From Coleophoma eucalyptorum (Eukaryota; Ascomycota; Leotiomycetes; Helotiales; Dermateaceae), in assembly GCA_026120035.1 (NCBI GenBank), contig JALRME010000001.1:3237909-3301908 (forward strand): a stretch of DNA of 64,000 nucleotides. The letters run 5' to 3'. Below the pieces are notes generated by a model. That model had not been told where the DNA came from, searched no databases, and saw nothing but the letters and a program-made list of their open reading frames with translations. Positions 46,542-57,938 of the stretch are shown one piece after another. The translations under genes and the position numbers were made by a program. Numbering within the stretch: position 1 is the first letter of the stretch; each line of letters opens with the position of its first letter.

Positions 46542-48119
46542 TTAACTTTCACTCTTCGAAGTTTCTGCTTGCTTCTGCAGACGCTTCAGATATTGTTCCT
46601 TTGGCGAATCCAACTTTACAGCAGGAAATCTCGCGTCTTTCTCGAAAGGAAGAAGATCTGTGGTCTCCATCATCCATCGGAACATTTCTGCTTGCATTTC
46701 TCTCACTACACCTGCGTATTGAGGGTCCGCGGCTAAATTGTGCAGTTCGCCAATATCGGTCTTTCGGCTGTATAGCTCAGCTGGTTCGTACAGTCGATAG
46801 ATATAGCACCAATCTTTATTTCTCATGGCAACAGCTTTGCCGACCAACGTAGTATCTTCATGTTGCAGCACACTCTTGATATCATACGGGTATGGTGCTT
46901 GCTCTAGTAGTGGTTCTTCGCTAGTCAAAAAACCACCTTCCGTATATGCGTACTTCTTTGGATGCTGCTTATTTTCAAGTATAGTTGGCACAAGTGAGGT
47001 CCCATTGTGGGGGAAGTGTTCGGGAATCCCACAGAGCTCAAAAATAGTCGGCAGAAGATCTACCATCTCACAAATATCCTCACAAACTTGCCCGGTAGGT
47101 AGGCCAGCGCCGCCAATTATCATCGGCTCTCTTGCCAGAACTTCGCTAACGCCACTCGGCCACTTCTCAACAATACCATGATCGCCCAGATATTCCCCAT
47201 GGTCTGTATAGAACAAAGTGATTGTTTTGTCGTTTACATTGGTCTGCTTCAGTCCTTCCATTACACGACCAAATTGATCATCAAGTCTGGTTATCATCCC
47301 GTAGTACGTGGCTGCTATTTCTTTCCAGACTTGTTCCGTGGCCCGCTCAGTGGCATAGCGTTGTCGGTTGGCCTCAAAATACCGTGGTTCGTAGCCTGTC
47401 TTTTCAGACGGACTAATAGGTATGGGCATATTGTCACGTCCATACATGCTGAAGTACGGTTCTTCAACCTGAAATGGACAGTGTGGAAAGATTAGAGGCA
47501 GGTATAAAACCCATGGACCTTCTGGTGGGCATTGAAGCCACTTCAATGCTGATCGAACAGCTGCTTCGTCATAGTCGACTGCTTTCTCTGGTCCTCTCAA
47601 TCCTCTATAGAATAAACGTGACCAGATGTCTTCAGGGCATTCTTTCGGTCCGCCTCCTCCACCAAACTTTGGCATGAATTCCGGCGATTCTAGAAATCCA
47701 TACTCGGTAACACTCAGCTCGGTAACTGTTGGGGCAAAGGTATCACCGCGTGGGGCCAAACAGGCAACGTGATATCCATTCTCTTTCAAGGACCGGAACA
47801 TGTTTGGCTCCCATGGCTTGATCAAATTCTCTAAACTGCGATGCCCCGAGATATGCGGGTATTGTCCCGTGTATAAAGAGCACCGACTCTGACTGCACAC
47901 TGTGGCCTGCAGGTAGCAGTTTGTGAACTTGGTAGATGCCTCGGCAAATGCATCGATGTTCGGTGTCTTGACGATTTTATTTCCAAAGCATCCGAGAGAA
48001 TCATATCGCAGCTGATCTGGCATGAAAATAAGAAGATTTGGTTTGTCGGCAGGTGCCTTGGATGTGTCGGAGCCTAGTCGGTGTGGTGCCATATTGTCTT
48101 GGTTCAAAAGAGTAGGCAC
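46542..48119 (-). CDS. sulfatase, apparently cytosolic
   Basis: Intronless, 525 aa (516 if the second Met is used). After a polar N-terminus without signal peptide comes PNLLIFMPDQLRYDSLGCFG, a typical sulfatase metal-binding start. The formylglycine signature reads VCSQSRCSLYTGQYP, that is C-S-Q-S-R in place of the common C-X-P-S-R. Downstream are GHRSL, FPHCPF, the metal-binding TDHGEYLGDHG, and EMVDLLPTIFELCGIP. The C-terminus has ELYSRKTDIGELHNLAADP, the usual closing block. Members cleave sulfate esters of small molecules or glycans. The lack of a leader suggests that the substrate is hydrolysed inside the cell. It is divergent from an MFS sugar-type transporter and tail-to-tail with a regulator, which fits a small uptake and desulfation module. 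Choline sulfatase is a possible alternative. Confidence 0.9.
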   Translation of the reverse strand: MPTLLNQDNMAPHRLGSDTSKAPADKPNLLIFMPDQLRYDSLGCFGNKIVKTPNIDAFAEASTKFTNCYLQATVCSQSRCSLYTGQYPHISGHRSLENLIKPWEPNMFRSLKENGYHVACLAPRGDTFAPTVTELSVTEYGFLESPEFMPKFGGGGGPKECPEDIWSRLFYRGLRGPEKAVDYDEAAVRSALKWLQCPPEGPWVLYLPLIFPHCPFQVEEPYFSMYGRDNMPIPISPSEKTGYEPRYFEANRQRYATERATEQVWKEIAATYYGMITRLDDQFGRVMEGLKQTNVNDKTITLFYTDHGEYLGDHGIVEKWPSGVSEVLAREPMIIGGAGLPTGQVCEDICEMVDLLPTIFELCGIPEHFPHNGTSLVPTILENKQHPKKYAYTEGGFLTSEEPLLEQAPYPYDIKSVLQHEDTTLVGKAVAMRNKDWCYIYRLYEPAELYSRKTDIGELHNLAADPQYAGVVREMQAEMFRWMMETTDLLPFEKDARFPAVKLDSPKEQYLKRLQKQAETSKSES

Positions 48120-48707
48120 TTTTCCAGTAGGTTCCTTGATAAACTTCTTACTCTAGAAGAAGTGAACTTGGAGTCAAGCAGAGATGAAAATCAACCTAGT
48201 GCTTTGTTCCTAGCTCGCGAGAAGCAGCCAAACACTTTGTATTGCTGCTATAAGCATGACGATCATCGACACGCCAGTCAACTAAAGCAGGGGAAACGCA
48301 ATTCAAATCAAGACAGGATAATTGAAATTTAAATTAATGGGAAGCTTACGGAGCTCAAATTAACAGTGGTTGTGGTTGGCAAACCCGCTGGGAAGATTTC
48401 ATTATCCGCCGAAAGCCGCCGAGGGCCGCTACCCACCGAAGGCCATCCAACCAACATCCAAAGTAATGGATGTCTCTCTCCGCAATCCCCGGATTTCACC
48501 TCCAAGGGAAACACTTAGTTCCTGTCGCTAAATATTGCGTGCGTGACGCAGAAATGATACAAGTCGCTAGAGGGAAAATGGTATGCTTTAAATTCCTTCT
48601 TCTCCTGTGATAATGCATGCTTTGGGAGGCTCATCAAGTCCACGTTTAGTACTCTGGCAAGAAGACCACTTTGAAATATATTTTGCTGCATAGAGGCGGT
48701 ATCAGAT
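48120..48707. other. divergent promoter of sulfatase and transporter
   Basis: A 588-base bidirectional upstream region. Frames here are short and unsupported. Its centre carries the phased CCG array described separately. Confidence 0.6.
48406..48438 (+). promoter_or_regulatory. four CCG triplets at exact 10-bp spacing (putative Zn2Cys6 sites)
   Basis: CCG begins at 48406, 48416, 48426 and 48436. The first two are each followed by a second CCG three bases on, making the repeat CCGCCGA twice. Zn2Cys6 proteins recognise CGG/CCG triplets, and a 10-bp period places all four on one face of the helix. The array lies midway between the sulfatase and transporter starts (about 270-300 bases to each). 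The nearby double-cluster regulator is the obvious candidate binder; this link is inference. Confidence 0.55.
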
Positions 48708-50553
48708 ATGTTTAATCCGGCGCTCTTCCAGTGTTTCAATAGGACATTGACCTTGTCCTGTATTTTGATTGCTATCTCCACTTTCAATTATGGCTTCGAC
48801 AATCAAGCCTTTTCCACAACTCAGGCCATGACCCCGTTTACCAGGCAATTCGGAACATACAATTCTAAAACCAAAACTTATCATCTGGAAACCTACTTCA
48901 CTTCTTTATTCAACAGCTTGCAGTATATAGGCTTTGGTGTTGGTAAGTCGCTCTTCACAAGGTCAAATTCGAAGTTGAAAACTAATCCCCTGCAGGAGTT
49001 ATCATTGGTAGCAAAGTGAGCTCCCACTTTGGGCGAAGATGGTGCATGTTTTCTATGAGCTGCTGGGCACTTGTTACTGCAACAATTGCTGTAACATCTT
49101 CATCGAGATGGCAGATCCTCTCCGCGAGGATGCTTAACTGTATGACTACAGCTTCCTACCTTTTGGCATTTACTAAGCTGTTGGAACAGATGTCTATATT
49201 GGCATGGAGCTCTCAGTGGTCCCGATATATCAATCTGAAATTGTGCCTGCACGCGCTCGAGGGTTTGTGGTGGCAACCTACCAGCTTAGTCTCATTGTAA
49301 GCCTCCATGCTGGCTGCTGATGAACTCAACTTGCTGACACTTTATAAGCTGGGTGGACTCGTCATTAATGCTGTTTGCCGAGGCACCAGCACGCTTCCAG
49401 ACAATAGAGCATGGAGAATACCACTCGGATGCTTCTATATTATCCCCTCCATCATCATAAGTTTGATCTGGTTCATTCCGGAGGTAGGTTGAACCTTCTC
49501 TCACTCGATGACTACGCTAACTCTTAGCTCAAGTCTCCCCGGTGGCTTCTCAGCCAAGGTCGCACCGAAGACGCTCGCAAAGCTCTGTATCAATTACGAG
49601 CTGGCTCGAATACAGATGATGAGATCGAAAAGGAATTGGCTGCCACACAATATACACTTGACCACGAACTGGAGCGTGGGACTTTTGCGGAGCTATGGCA
49701 GGGTGTCAATTTAAAGCGAACTCTCCTGGCTATGGGTGTAAATTTCTCCCAGCAAGCAACTGGCCAGGCATTTGCATCACAATACGGAGCGATCTTTATC
49801 AAGTCCCTCAATACTGTCAATACTTTTGACATGACATTGATAAACTCCTCTGTCAATGCCGTATCTACCATGATTAACATGAGCGTTGTTGATAAAGTCG
49901 GCAGAAAGTGGGATTCCAAATTTTCTTCGTCTTGAGATGCAGTGGCTAATATTTTAACAGGCCCCTCTTACTCACCGGCGCTGCTATCCAGGTTGTAGGT
50001 CTATTCACCATGGGTGGTTTGGGTACAGTTGACCATCCAACCTTAGCTATAAAAAAAGCCATTGTTGCTATGCTTTCTGTGTTCCTAGTAGGCTTCAGTG
50101 TTGGATGGGCGCCATTAACTTATGTTGTTACAACGGAGCTACCATCTCTACATCTCCGTGATCAAACACAGCGAGTTGCATCACTCGTCAACGTCGCAAC
50201 CAGGTTAGTAATTCCTGGTTCTCGGAAGACCTCTATATCATTCTAACACATGTCAAAGTTTTGTGGTCAGCTTCACAGTCCCATATCTTCTCAATGCCCC
50301 GTATGCCGACCTTGGCTCCAAGGTCGGATTCATCTATGGTTCCATTGCCTTCTGTACCTTTATCTTCACTTGGTTCTGCATTCCTGAGTGCAAGGGAAAG
50401 ACTCTGGAAGAGATCGATTTGATGTTCAACGAGCGCGTACCAGTTCGTCAGTTCCATCAGTTCAAAGCTCACGAGCATTTGCAATCCGCACTGGGGAAGG
50501 ACCAGAGCTTAGGATCAAAAGCAAAATCAGACGTGCATACAGTAGAGGTATAA
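48708..50553 (+). CDS. MFS sugar-type transporter
   Basis: Seven exons (48708-48942, 48996-49139, 49190-49296, 49349-49483, 49534-49907, 49961-50203, 50259-50553) give 510 aa. The first helix has AISTFNYGFDNQAFSTTQAM. After intron 1 VIIGSKVSSHFGRRW gives the loop 2-3 signature. Intron 2 joins LSARMLN-YVYIGMELSVVP with PIYQSEIVPARARG, and intron 4 restores PESPRWLL. VDKVGRK-PLLLTGA across intron 5 and the C-terminal PECKGKTLEEIDLMFNERVP are standard sugar-porter motifs. The protein is plasma-membrane, 12 helices, proton-coupled by family. It resembles hexose, maltose or alpha-glucoside permeases; the substrate is open. The acceptor before SPRW could also be six bases earlier, adding Leu-Lys. 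It is divergent from the sulfatase and probably co-regulated with it. Confidence 0.88.
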
Positions 50554-51273
50554 TAAATAAAGAACCATTCCTAGTTATTAATATCAAAAGAGTTGCTGAA
50601 ATTCTGTACTTGGGATCTCGTTATGAACAGAAAGTAGTGAACCCTCAAACATTATTGCATATGACGCTTCTATCCAAAACAGCAACATCCCTTCTCTCCC
50701 TTTCCCTTTCACAGTACTTCATAACCCGATCCCCTAAATTATGCCCACTAAGCGAGCTCCATACTCGGCATCAGATCAAAAGCCGACGCGTACTTTGCAC
50801 CATCACCGCCTCCTATTTCCATTGTCATCCCATCCTTGTCGCTTATCGCTTGCTCCCCTTCGGTGCGCTGGCCCGATAACAGATCACGCCAACGTAAAAG
50901 GAACAATGCGAGCAAGGATTCCTTCACACAAGCCAGCCAGCAATCAAAACCCGCAGTGCATGAAACTGAACAGTTGTCGCTGCGGTCAGCCTCGTGGGAA
51001 ATAATTATTCACTCGTCAGCGCCATTGCAAGACAAGCAAGAATCAGAGCGAGAGAAAAAAAAAGCCAAGATCGATTTCTGTTCGTTGACTTCCGCTACGG
51101 AGGATTGCGGTTGCGCTTGCGAGTGAAGGACATTTGGACGGCACAGACAATACTCATTCTCCTGGCTACTCGGGTGAATTAGGAAAGAAAGGAGGAAGAG
51201 ATTCTGGTTATTTGACTATCGTCGCAGCGTACTTTTGTCGTCGAGCAAGGAAAGAAGAGTCACCAGAGCAATC
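50554..51273. other. intergenic region and PEX11 leader
   Basis: Several overlapping plus-strand frames of up to 163 codons cross this region, but none shows a motif. The A- and GA-rich stretch near 51040-51070 looks like leader sequence. Nothing else is seen. Confidence 0.5.
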
Positions 51274-52331
51274 ATGGTGAATATCATACTTCAGGCTTCG
51301 AAGTTTGTGAACGATGCCGGTATGTAATCTTCCTTTTCTCTCTGCGCTGAGTCAAAATCCTCCTTGCCTTTCTTTATCCTTTTGTCCCAAGTCCGAGGCT
51401 TCCGCAGCTCCTAATAGCATTCAATCTCTAAAACTTACGCAGCGGGATTGGAAAAGACGCTCCGACTCCTCCAATCGCTCTCCCTGATCATAGCCGCAAA
51501 CGTTCTGCAACCAGCCGGTTGGAACCAGGCCAAAAAGCAATTCGCACTAGGTATTATTTCCCCTTCCTCAAAATCCTGGGAAGTAGAAACTGACCAGAAA
51601 ATCAGGAAGGAGGTATCTTCGCTTCACGAAGTTCATCGACTGCTTCAATGCTGCTTATTCGACCTTCACGGCGTCCGGGAGTGAGAAGAGCGGCCTCGTG
51701 GTACTGCTAGAGGTTGGTAAGTGGAGCTGTTTGGGCATATACCTCTTGCTGGAATCTTTCACCATTGTAAGTTTTCTCTCTATTCCCCATCTCCTATTCT
51801 CTGTAGAAATTTCGGTTTCTTCAGCGCAATACGGAAAAAGAAAGAGAGAATGGCCGAGATGCTGACAGTAAACCTTGAAAGATGGACGCTATGGGCATCT
51901 GGAGTACGACCTGGGCTCCCAAACTCTTCAATGAAGCGATGAAGTTCTGGTTCTACAGTCTCTCTTGCAGTCTGCTCTTGAGCTTGAACAGCATGAAAGC
52001 ACTGTACATGCGCCCCCTCATTGAAATCAAAGCCAAAAAGGAATCAGTTGATCAGAAGACTAAGAAGAAGACTGATGAGAAAACTGGTGAGAAGTCCGAG
52101 AAATCTGAGGAATTGGCAAAGAGTGAATTGGTAAAGAAGCAGTGGTATGGTGAGAGGCAGGTCTTGATGAGGAAGGTTATCATGGATGCTTGTGACCTTC
52201 TCATTCCAGCTACCACTGTAGGATGGGTTGTGATGAGACCAGATTTGTTGGGCATGACTATGGTGGTGGGTACGTTGTTGAGTTGCATTGATATCTGGAA
52301 TCGCGTGAATCCTCCTCCTTCATCAAAATGA
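51274..52331 (+). CDS. PEX11: peroxisomal membrane protein PEX11 family
   Basis: Four exons (51274-51319, 51443-51550, 51606-51766, 51882-52331) give 254 aa. The N-terminus MVNIILQASKFVNDAGLEKT with LRLLQSLSLIIAANVL leads to the conserved amphipathic region GRRYLRFTKFIDCFNAAYST. Hydrophobic LVVLLEVGKWSCLGIYLLLE follows, then DAMGIWSTTWAPKLFNEAMK and WFYSLSCSLLLSL. A charged Lys/Glu/Ser linker (residues ~160-200) precedes the last helix VIMDACDLLIPATTVGWVVM. PEX11 proteins bend and elongate the peroxisomal membrane before fission. Which PEX11 paralogue this is (11, 11B or 11C) cannot be told. One CCGAGG, the core of the FarA/FarB fatty-acid-response site, lies in intron 1 at 51393-51398, but one copy is weak evidence. 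Confidence 0.87.
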
Positions 52332-52521
52332 GGAGAAAGATCTCTGGATTGTTTATAGGAAGGTTAAAATTGTATAAATTGTGATATGAGATAGATTATA
52401 GATGGGTTGGGCAGGTTTAGAATCATGAATGAAGATACCCAAAATCTGATTTTCTAGTCCGACATCCAGTCTATTTATAAACTTTGATCAAGCTATTGTT
52501 TTTTTATTTCTTTTTGATGCC

Positions 52522-54554
52522 TTACTCCTCAGTATCAATACTCTTCTCTATCCAGAACGCACACTCCTTCTTAACCCACGCACTATCCACCAGCTTCGCA
52601 GGAGTGCCCGTACCAGTACCACCAGCACGCTCATCGTTTCCTTTTCCGAAAGTCATCGCCAACTCAGCTTTATCCTTAGTGTAAGCCGTCCATTCAGGTC
52701 TGCTCTCAAACTTTCCCTTTACGGTGTTTGGGTTTCCTGTAGTTATGAAAGATGTGACGTATGCATGCAAGAGACCACTGACCTCCTCTTGCGCAGGCGA
52801 GATGGAAGTGATGGTCTTGTCGAAAGTTTCATACCACATGTTATCGCCGTGGTTGGCGCCACCCTTCACTGTTTGGTTCAATGCCCAGTGATACAGGAAT
52901 ACTGGTGGCTCGTTGGCGGAAGCCGATGAAACAATGTTCGCAGTTTGTCGGACGGGGCAGGCATAAGCGTAGTGAGCATATGCGGCCTCAACGCGCTTGA
53001 ATTGTGGACCAATTGATAGTGCAGTCATATTTCTGATCTCTGTATAGATAGACTTGGAATTCTTGCTTGGGTCGGGATACAGGCTGTTGATGGTCTTCAG
53101 ATCCTTCGGGGTGTAATGAGGAAGGAGAGTGTGCCAGAAGTCAGTAAATCCCTCAGGTGTCGAGAGACCCGGAGGAACGTAGTAGGTTCCTTCGTTGGTA
53201 GTGTGACCAGTCATTATTGGCACTTTGTTCCACTTTCCGCTGTTCCAGGCATCGATTGGTCGTTGATGAATGAGCTCAGAATCGATGACTGGTTGGAAGG
53301 CCCATCGCAAAGATGGGTTGTACTTATAGAAGACCGTGGATTGGGCTTCAATAATCATCTCAGCTGGCTGGGTGCGGAGGCAACTCGTGATTTCTGACGG
53401 AGGGACGTTTCCACATCCTGCTTCTTGGACGAAAAGCGCAAATTGGTCTTCGTGTACAGGTGCATCATATGGATGAACCGCACGTGATGTAGGAGCTCCA
53501 GATTCCAGAATTGCCTTGTGGAAGAGAGCGGGAACTCCTTCCTTGTAATTCAAGATGTGATGGCCAATCTGGAGATGTCAGAATATTTCTTCTATTGACC
53601 GAAGGAGAAACTTACAGAATGCGCTCCAGCTGAGAGTCCGAAGATGGTTACATCAGAAGCGTCTCCTCCGAATGCTGCGATATTATCTTTGACCCATTGA
53701 AGCAAGAATACTTGGTCATGGAGACCCAAGTTTACGATTCCCTCCTCAAAAGTGAGTTTGGAGGGCAGGAAACCAAGGGCTCCGATTCTATGACATGTTA
53801 GAATGAAACAGGTTCGCCTTCTTGCTGCTTCTTACCTGTAGTTGAAGCTAACACCAATGAAAGGCTTATCAGACCATCCAACCATAGACGCAGTGTTGTG
53901 CATCATGGCTATAAGCATGTAGTTAGCAATTTGTTTTCCATTTTATATTCAATCCTTTCCTCCAATAATAGAAAATTGTGAGCATTTCCTTAAATTGAAA
54001 AGTGCTCCTTTTCCTTCCCCTCGCATCCGAACCAAACACGCAAAATGATCGATTCAAGGTACTTACAGCTACCACGATTGAAAGCACCACCGTGAATATA
54101 CACAGCAACAGGCAATTTAGCACCTTCTTCCACGCCCTTCTCTCGGAAGATATTGACGCTCATACAATCCTCACTCATAGGATTAACCTTTACTTTCAGA
54201 AGCTGTTTTCCAGGGCACCTACTCTCCATCAGTCTCTACTCGAACAGATTTCTGAGACAAAACTTACACACTCCCATACTTTTTGGCAATAAAAGTACGG
54301 TTTGAAGCCGGCAGGGGCACAGCAGGGCGGAATCTCCTATCTTCGGTAGGAGGCATGGAATAAGGCAGACCCATGAAAGCTTCAACGGGCTTGGGGAAGC
54401 CATCATTGACAATCGTGCCCAGCACCAATCCTTGAGAGATACGAACCTGTGGTGAAAGAGATGGGAAGAATGCTTGGAGTTGGTCTTGGAGTGGTGCATA
54501 GAGGAAAAGTGCCAGACCCAGGACGGGCAGTGCGAGGAGGAATAAGGACGGCAT
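52522..54554 (-). CDS. type-B carboxylesterase
   Basis: Five exons (54554-54268, 54221-54067, 53908-53836, 53787-53616, 53568-52522) give 577 aa. A hydrophobic N-terminus (MPSLFLLALPVLGLALFLYA) acts as signal peptide or anchor. Then come QGLVLGTI and AFMGLPYSMPP, YIHGGAFNRGS with the oxyanion Gly pair, FGGD, and the nucleophile motif GLSAGAHS. The acid is probably the Glu of FQPVIDSELIHQR or nearby, and the base His is in GANHGDNMWYE. The join SEDCMSVNIF supplies the conserved Cys. The exon 2 acceptor (GAGAG) is not strong, so a few residues near the RCPGKQ segment may shift. Members hydrolyse lipids, plant esters or xenobiotics; no metabolite cluster surrounds it. Likely secreted or ER-luminal. 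Confidence 0.88.
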
Positions 54555-55101
54555 TGTGTGGTTATCCAGCCACTGATGCTGTCAATTCTTGAAAATATAT
54601 TAACTTTGTAAGTTGGAATTCGCACTCAGGTTCTCAGATCATGTTCTTGAATCCGTTGAATCTCCCTAGTCCCTTCGGCCATTGTTTTAGATAGTGGATA
54701 CGCCGGGCGTTCATAGATGGGGGAGGTCAAGACGGAATTCCCGACGGAAAACTCAGAATAGCGCCGATAGCACGTGATAAACATAAAAAAGACTCCAAGG
54801 CTTAGAACTGGCAAGAGGATTAAGTAACGGATGAATAGATGATTATTTAGGTTGTATACATATTCTTGGTTCACTTTATATTCTGGGTTTTCTCGCTGGC
54901 ATGGTAAACAGTTTGTGTTGTTACTGCATGACTTTCCCCGATTGCACGGAAGCTTGACTTCCCAGAAGATGGTCAAAGTGTTTTGTGGCTTGCAGTACCA
55001 GAAATAGTCAATCCCGAAGATCTTCTGGAAACGGATTGTCAACAACAGGAATGAATGACTCTAGAATTTGTGCAAAATCATTGGGTATCATCAAAACATC
55101 T
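54555..55101. other. spacer with an unsupported hydrophobic frame
   Basis: A 139-codon minus-strand frame (54626-55045) has one transmembrane-like helix but no known domain or splice partner and is not called. This spacer holds the end of the DUF3292 gene and the promoter of the esterase. Confidence 0.4.
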
Positions 55102-57290
55102 CTATGGAACATCCGGGGTATCCCTCTTCTGCAAAGATTGCCAACGATGCGTACTGAACCCAATAACAGCATTGAAAATCTTATCTCTCTCCTTGCGTCC
55201 CAGACCGCCTAACCTTACAATCCTCTCCTCTATTCCGGTATTTTGTCCTTCTTCATAATACCTTATCTCCAGTTTCTTTATTCCAGCTACCGGGGACAGA
55301 CGCGAGCTCTGCTTGGTCATTTCCACAAGCGAGGTATATGGAATGGTGAGTCCATTATCTTGGGATGTGTTCCGAGATGGAAATCTGGAGAGAGGTGAGG
55401 TGAAAGAAGGCGTAAATTTCAGATCAGTCGTACTGAGGTGTAGGCTTCCGGGGATACGGTTATGGGTACATGTAGTAGAGAATATATTTCTCGTAGTAGG
55501 TTCATGATCGTTCTTTATTTCGGATGTGGCTGTTTCGAAGGAGTCGAGGGATGCGGTGTCCTCGGAATGCTCAACCACGATCCTAACTTTATCTGTGTCC
55601 TCATCCTCGTTCTCCTCGTCATGATCATCTTCCGCTACTTCCAGAGCCCTTTTAGCAATCTCCGCTCTCGATTGCAAGTAACCAAAAGACCACTCCGCGT
55701 GCGTGGGGACGTCCCAAAGAAACCATTTTATAGGACTCACTAGCAGTCGGTATTGTGGATGCAGACTACTTATTGGCCAGCAGACGAAGAAGGTTATTCC
55801 TATAATGAACCAAAATACCTTCATGGAATACTCTGATGATGTGAGAAGGGTGAGTGCGAAGATAGTTGTAAGCAGGATCAGTGCGTTAAGTGTTGCTCTT
55901 GGATAAGCAAAGTGGTAGAAGCTAAATATGTTAGATCAAGGGAGTTATGCTATGCGAATTCGGCAACTTACTTATACATTACTTCGAGTACATTTGCTAA
56001 ATCAAAGATTTGTATTTGTATAAACGGTCCAAGCTATCACTGTCAATAAAGTACGTCAAGAGTAGATTAAGTCTCACTTCTTCAAGAAATGGTGCTAGCC
56101 AGTCATCATTGCCGTTGCGGTCCATCAGCTCGCCAATTTTGAATGCTGTAGCTCCTCGGTCCAGTGATCTTTCAATTCCCTCACGAAGAACTTCGAGTCT
56201 TGTTGGGTAATAATAGTTCTTGACGACAGCATAAATGCCATAACCGTACTTTATCATATATTAGCATGGAATAACAGTTAGTGTTATTTGAGCTTACGGC
56301 AAAAGTCATAATATGCGATATATGTAAGAGAAAGAAGTACAGAGCCATCCACTTTATTGTGGTCAGTGGGTTCTCCCATCGATATACCCTTCTGACTTCT
56401 GAGACCAAAGTTTGCGCCGAAGCACTAACGATGATCAACCTCTCGAGGTTCCTTCTGAGGGTGTCAATGTCGAAGGGGAGTTCTTTGAAGTCGTCAATAT
56501 ACTGCGCAGAAAAGCGATGCGAATTGTAGAGTAGCACCTATATGCGGTCAATATAACACAACATGAGACATAACAGTCAGATTGAAGATCATTTTGTGTT
56601 ACTCACCCGTCCAAGCCATTTATGCCACTGGAACTCGTCTGCACCGCAGTCATCCTTCTTTTCAAAGTAAGCTGCATCAGGAAGTGGCTCTGACTCCTTA
56701 TTCACAATTCTGACTCTCTTCACATGCCTTCCAGTGACCCAAGCAGCCCTCATACTCTCCCTCTTCATTTCCAGGTCATTGACCTGTCTCTGGCGATCTT
56801 CAACATCATTATCCTTTCTCGCGGCAGCTTCTTCGTCGTCGTTAGCACCCCTAGATTTTACTGCTCTACTCAGTTCATCATGTGCCTTAAGAAAATCCAA
56901 ATCACACTGTCGTGAAAGATGCGGACGACTTTTGGCGAGCGAGCCTGCTGTCGTTCTAGTTGCCTTAGCAGTGATCGCTTTCTTAGGGTGTATAATTGCC
57001 TCGACGGTAGATTGGAGTAAAGAGACTGCTTTATCTGCTTTACTGGAAGTGCCAATGTGAGTTGCTTCGAGGAATTTGGCTGAGTTAAAAGCAGGACTTT
57101 CATTGATCTCTTCCAGCGCCGCGTCGTAGGGGTTTTGATGTTCGGTATCTACGGACTCTAAAGAATCAATCTTTAGGGCCTTCTTGGTTTTACCTTTCGC
57201 CCTGTCCTTTAACGACTTGATTCTCCATATTTTTGATTGAGAATCATTCTCCGGATGTTCATAGACAGGAGGTTCATCGGCCCAAGCCAT
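55102..57290 (-). CDS. DUF3292 family membrane protein
   Basis: Five exons (57290-56607, 56537-56298, 56248-56078, 56033-55972, 55921-55102) give 658 aa. The N-terminal 200 residues are soluble, charged and partly coiled-coil-like. The middle has EFQWHKWLGR-VLLYNSHRFS and LPFDIDTLRRNLERLI, then helix TTIKWMALYFFLLHISHIMT. The short fourth exon (62 nt) restores LGPFIQIQIFDLANVLEVMY-NFYHFAYPRATL. Two more helices follow, and LHPQYRLLVSPIKWFLWDVP with THAEWSF is what I recall as typical of DUF3292. The C-terminus contains a GRAM-like segment (SLHLSTTDLKF, IPYTSLVEMTKQSS). The family is fungal and uncharacterised; a lipid-binding role at an internal membrane is inference. It shares a 648-base divergent promoter with QRI7. 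Confidence 0.8.
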
Positions 57291-57938
57291 CACAACACAA
57301 GGAAGAGCGCTATCTTGGCTCTTGTTCTTTCCGCCTTCGTCTGCATCGTACCAATGACTTGCCGAGCTACGATTTGGGCAATACAGCTAGCAGCTTCCCA
57401 CAGCTTCCGACTATCGGTGGAGTAGCACAAAGTAGTTCTTCGTCCTAGCAAGTCTGCATTGACAAAAGTCGGAAATGGTCTGACGTTGTACAAGAAAGAC
57501 AAGCAAAGCGACTGCAAACAGGCAAACAGGTAAACAAGCTGCACCTACATTTCTTGGATTTCTGTGGGGACATGAACAGTAATAGTCTTTCCTTGCATGA
57601 GTGGTTCACAGACATGTGAAGAGTGAAAGGCCAGCATCAGAGGCTTGACTAGTGCATATGTGTTGGTCCCATCTGAAGATCTTAGTGCCTCCAATCCCAT
57701 CCCTGTTGGGGAAAGAAACCTTTCGAACATACATCATCATCGTACATCGCCGCAACAAGCCACACTCTCCTCCAAACCTGTCAGATCTAAGCGAGCTGTG
57801 GCTGCTGCCAAACCTAATTTTCGATCCCGTCTCCCGTTTACTTGTGTATGGTTGTGGCTGCGAAACAAAATAAGACAGAATAAAGACGACATGCTCCCAG
57901 CTTGATTTCTCAGCGGCGCATTCTTTATTTCAAGCTTG
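57291..57938. other. divergent promoter of the DUF3292 gene and QRI7
   Basis: No gene is supported. Frames up to 86 codons have no motif. The stretch is taken as a bidirectional promoter; no clear element was recognised. Confidence 0.5.

Noticed and set aside
54626..55045. 139-codon minus-strand frame with one hydrophobic helix
   Set aside because: There is no family resemblance, and it lies in the spacer between two well-defined genes. A chance frame is more likely.
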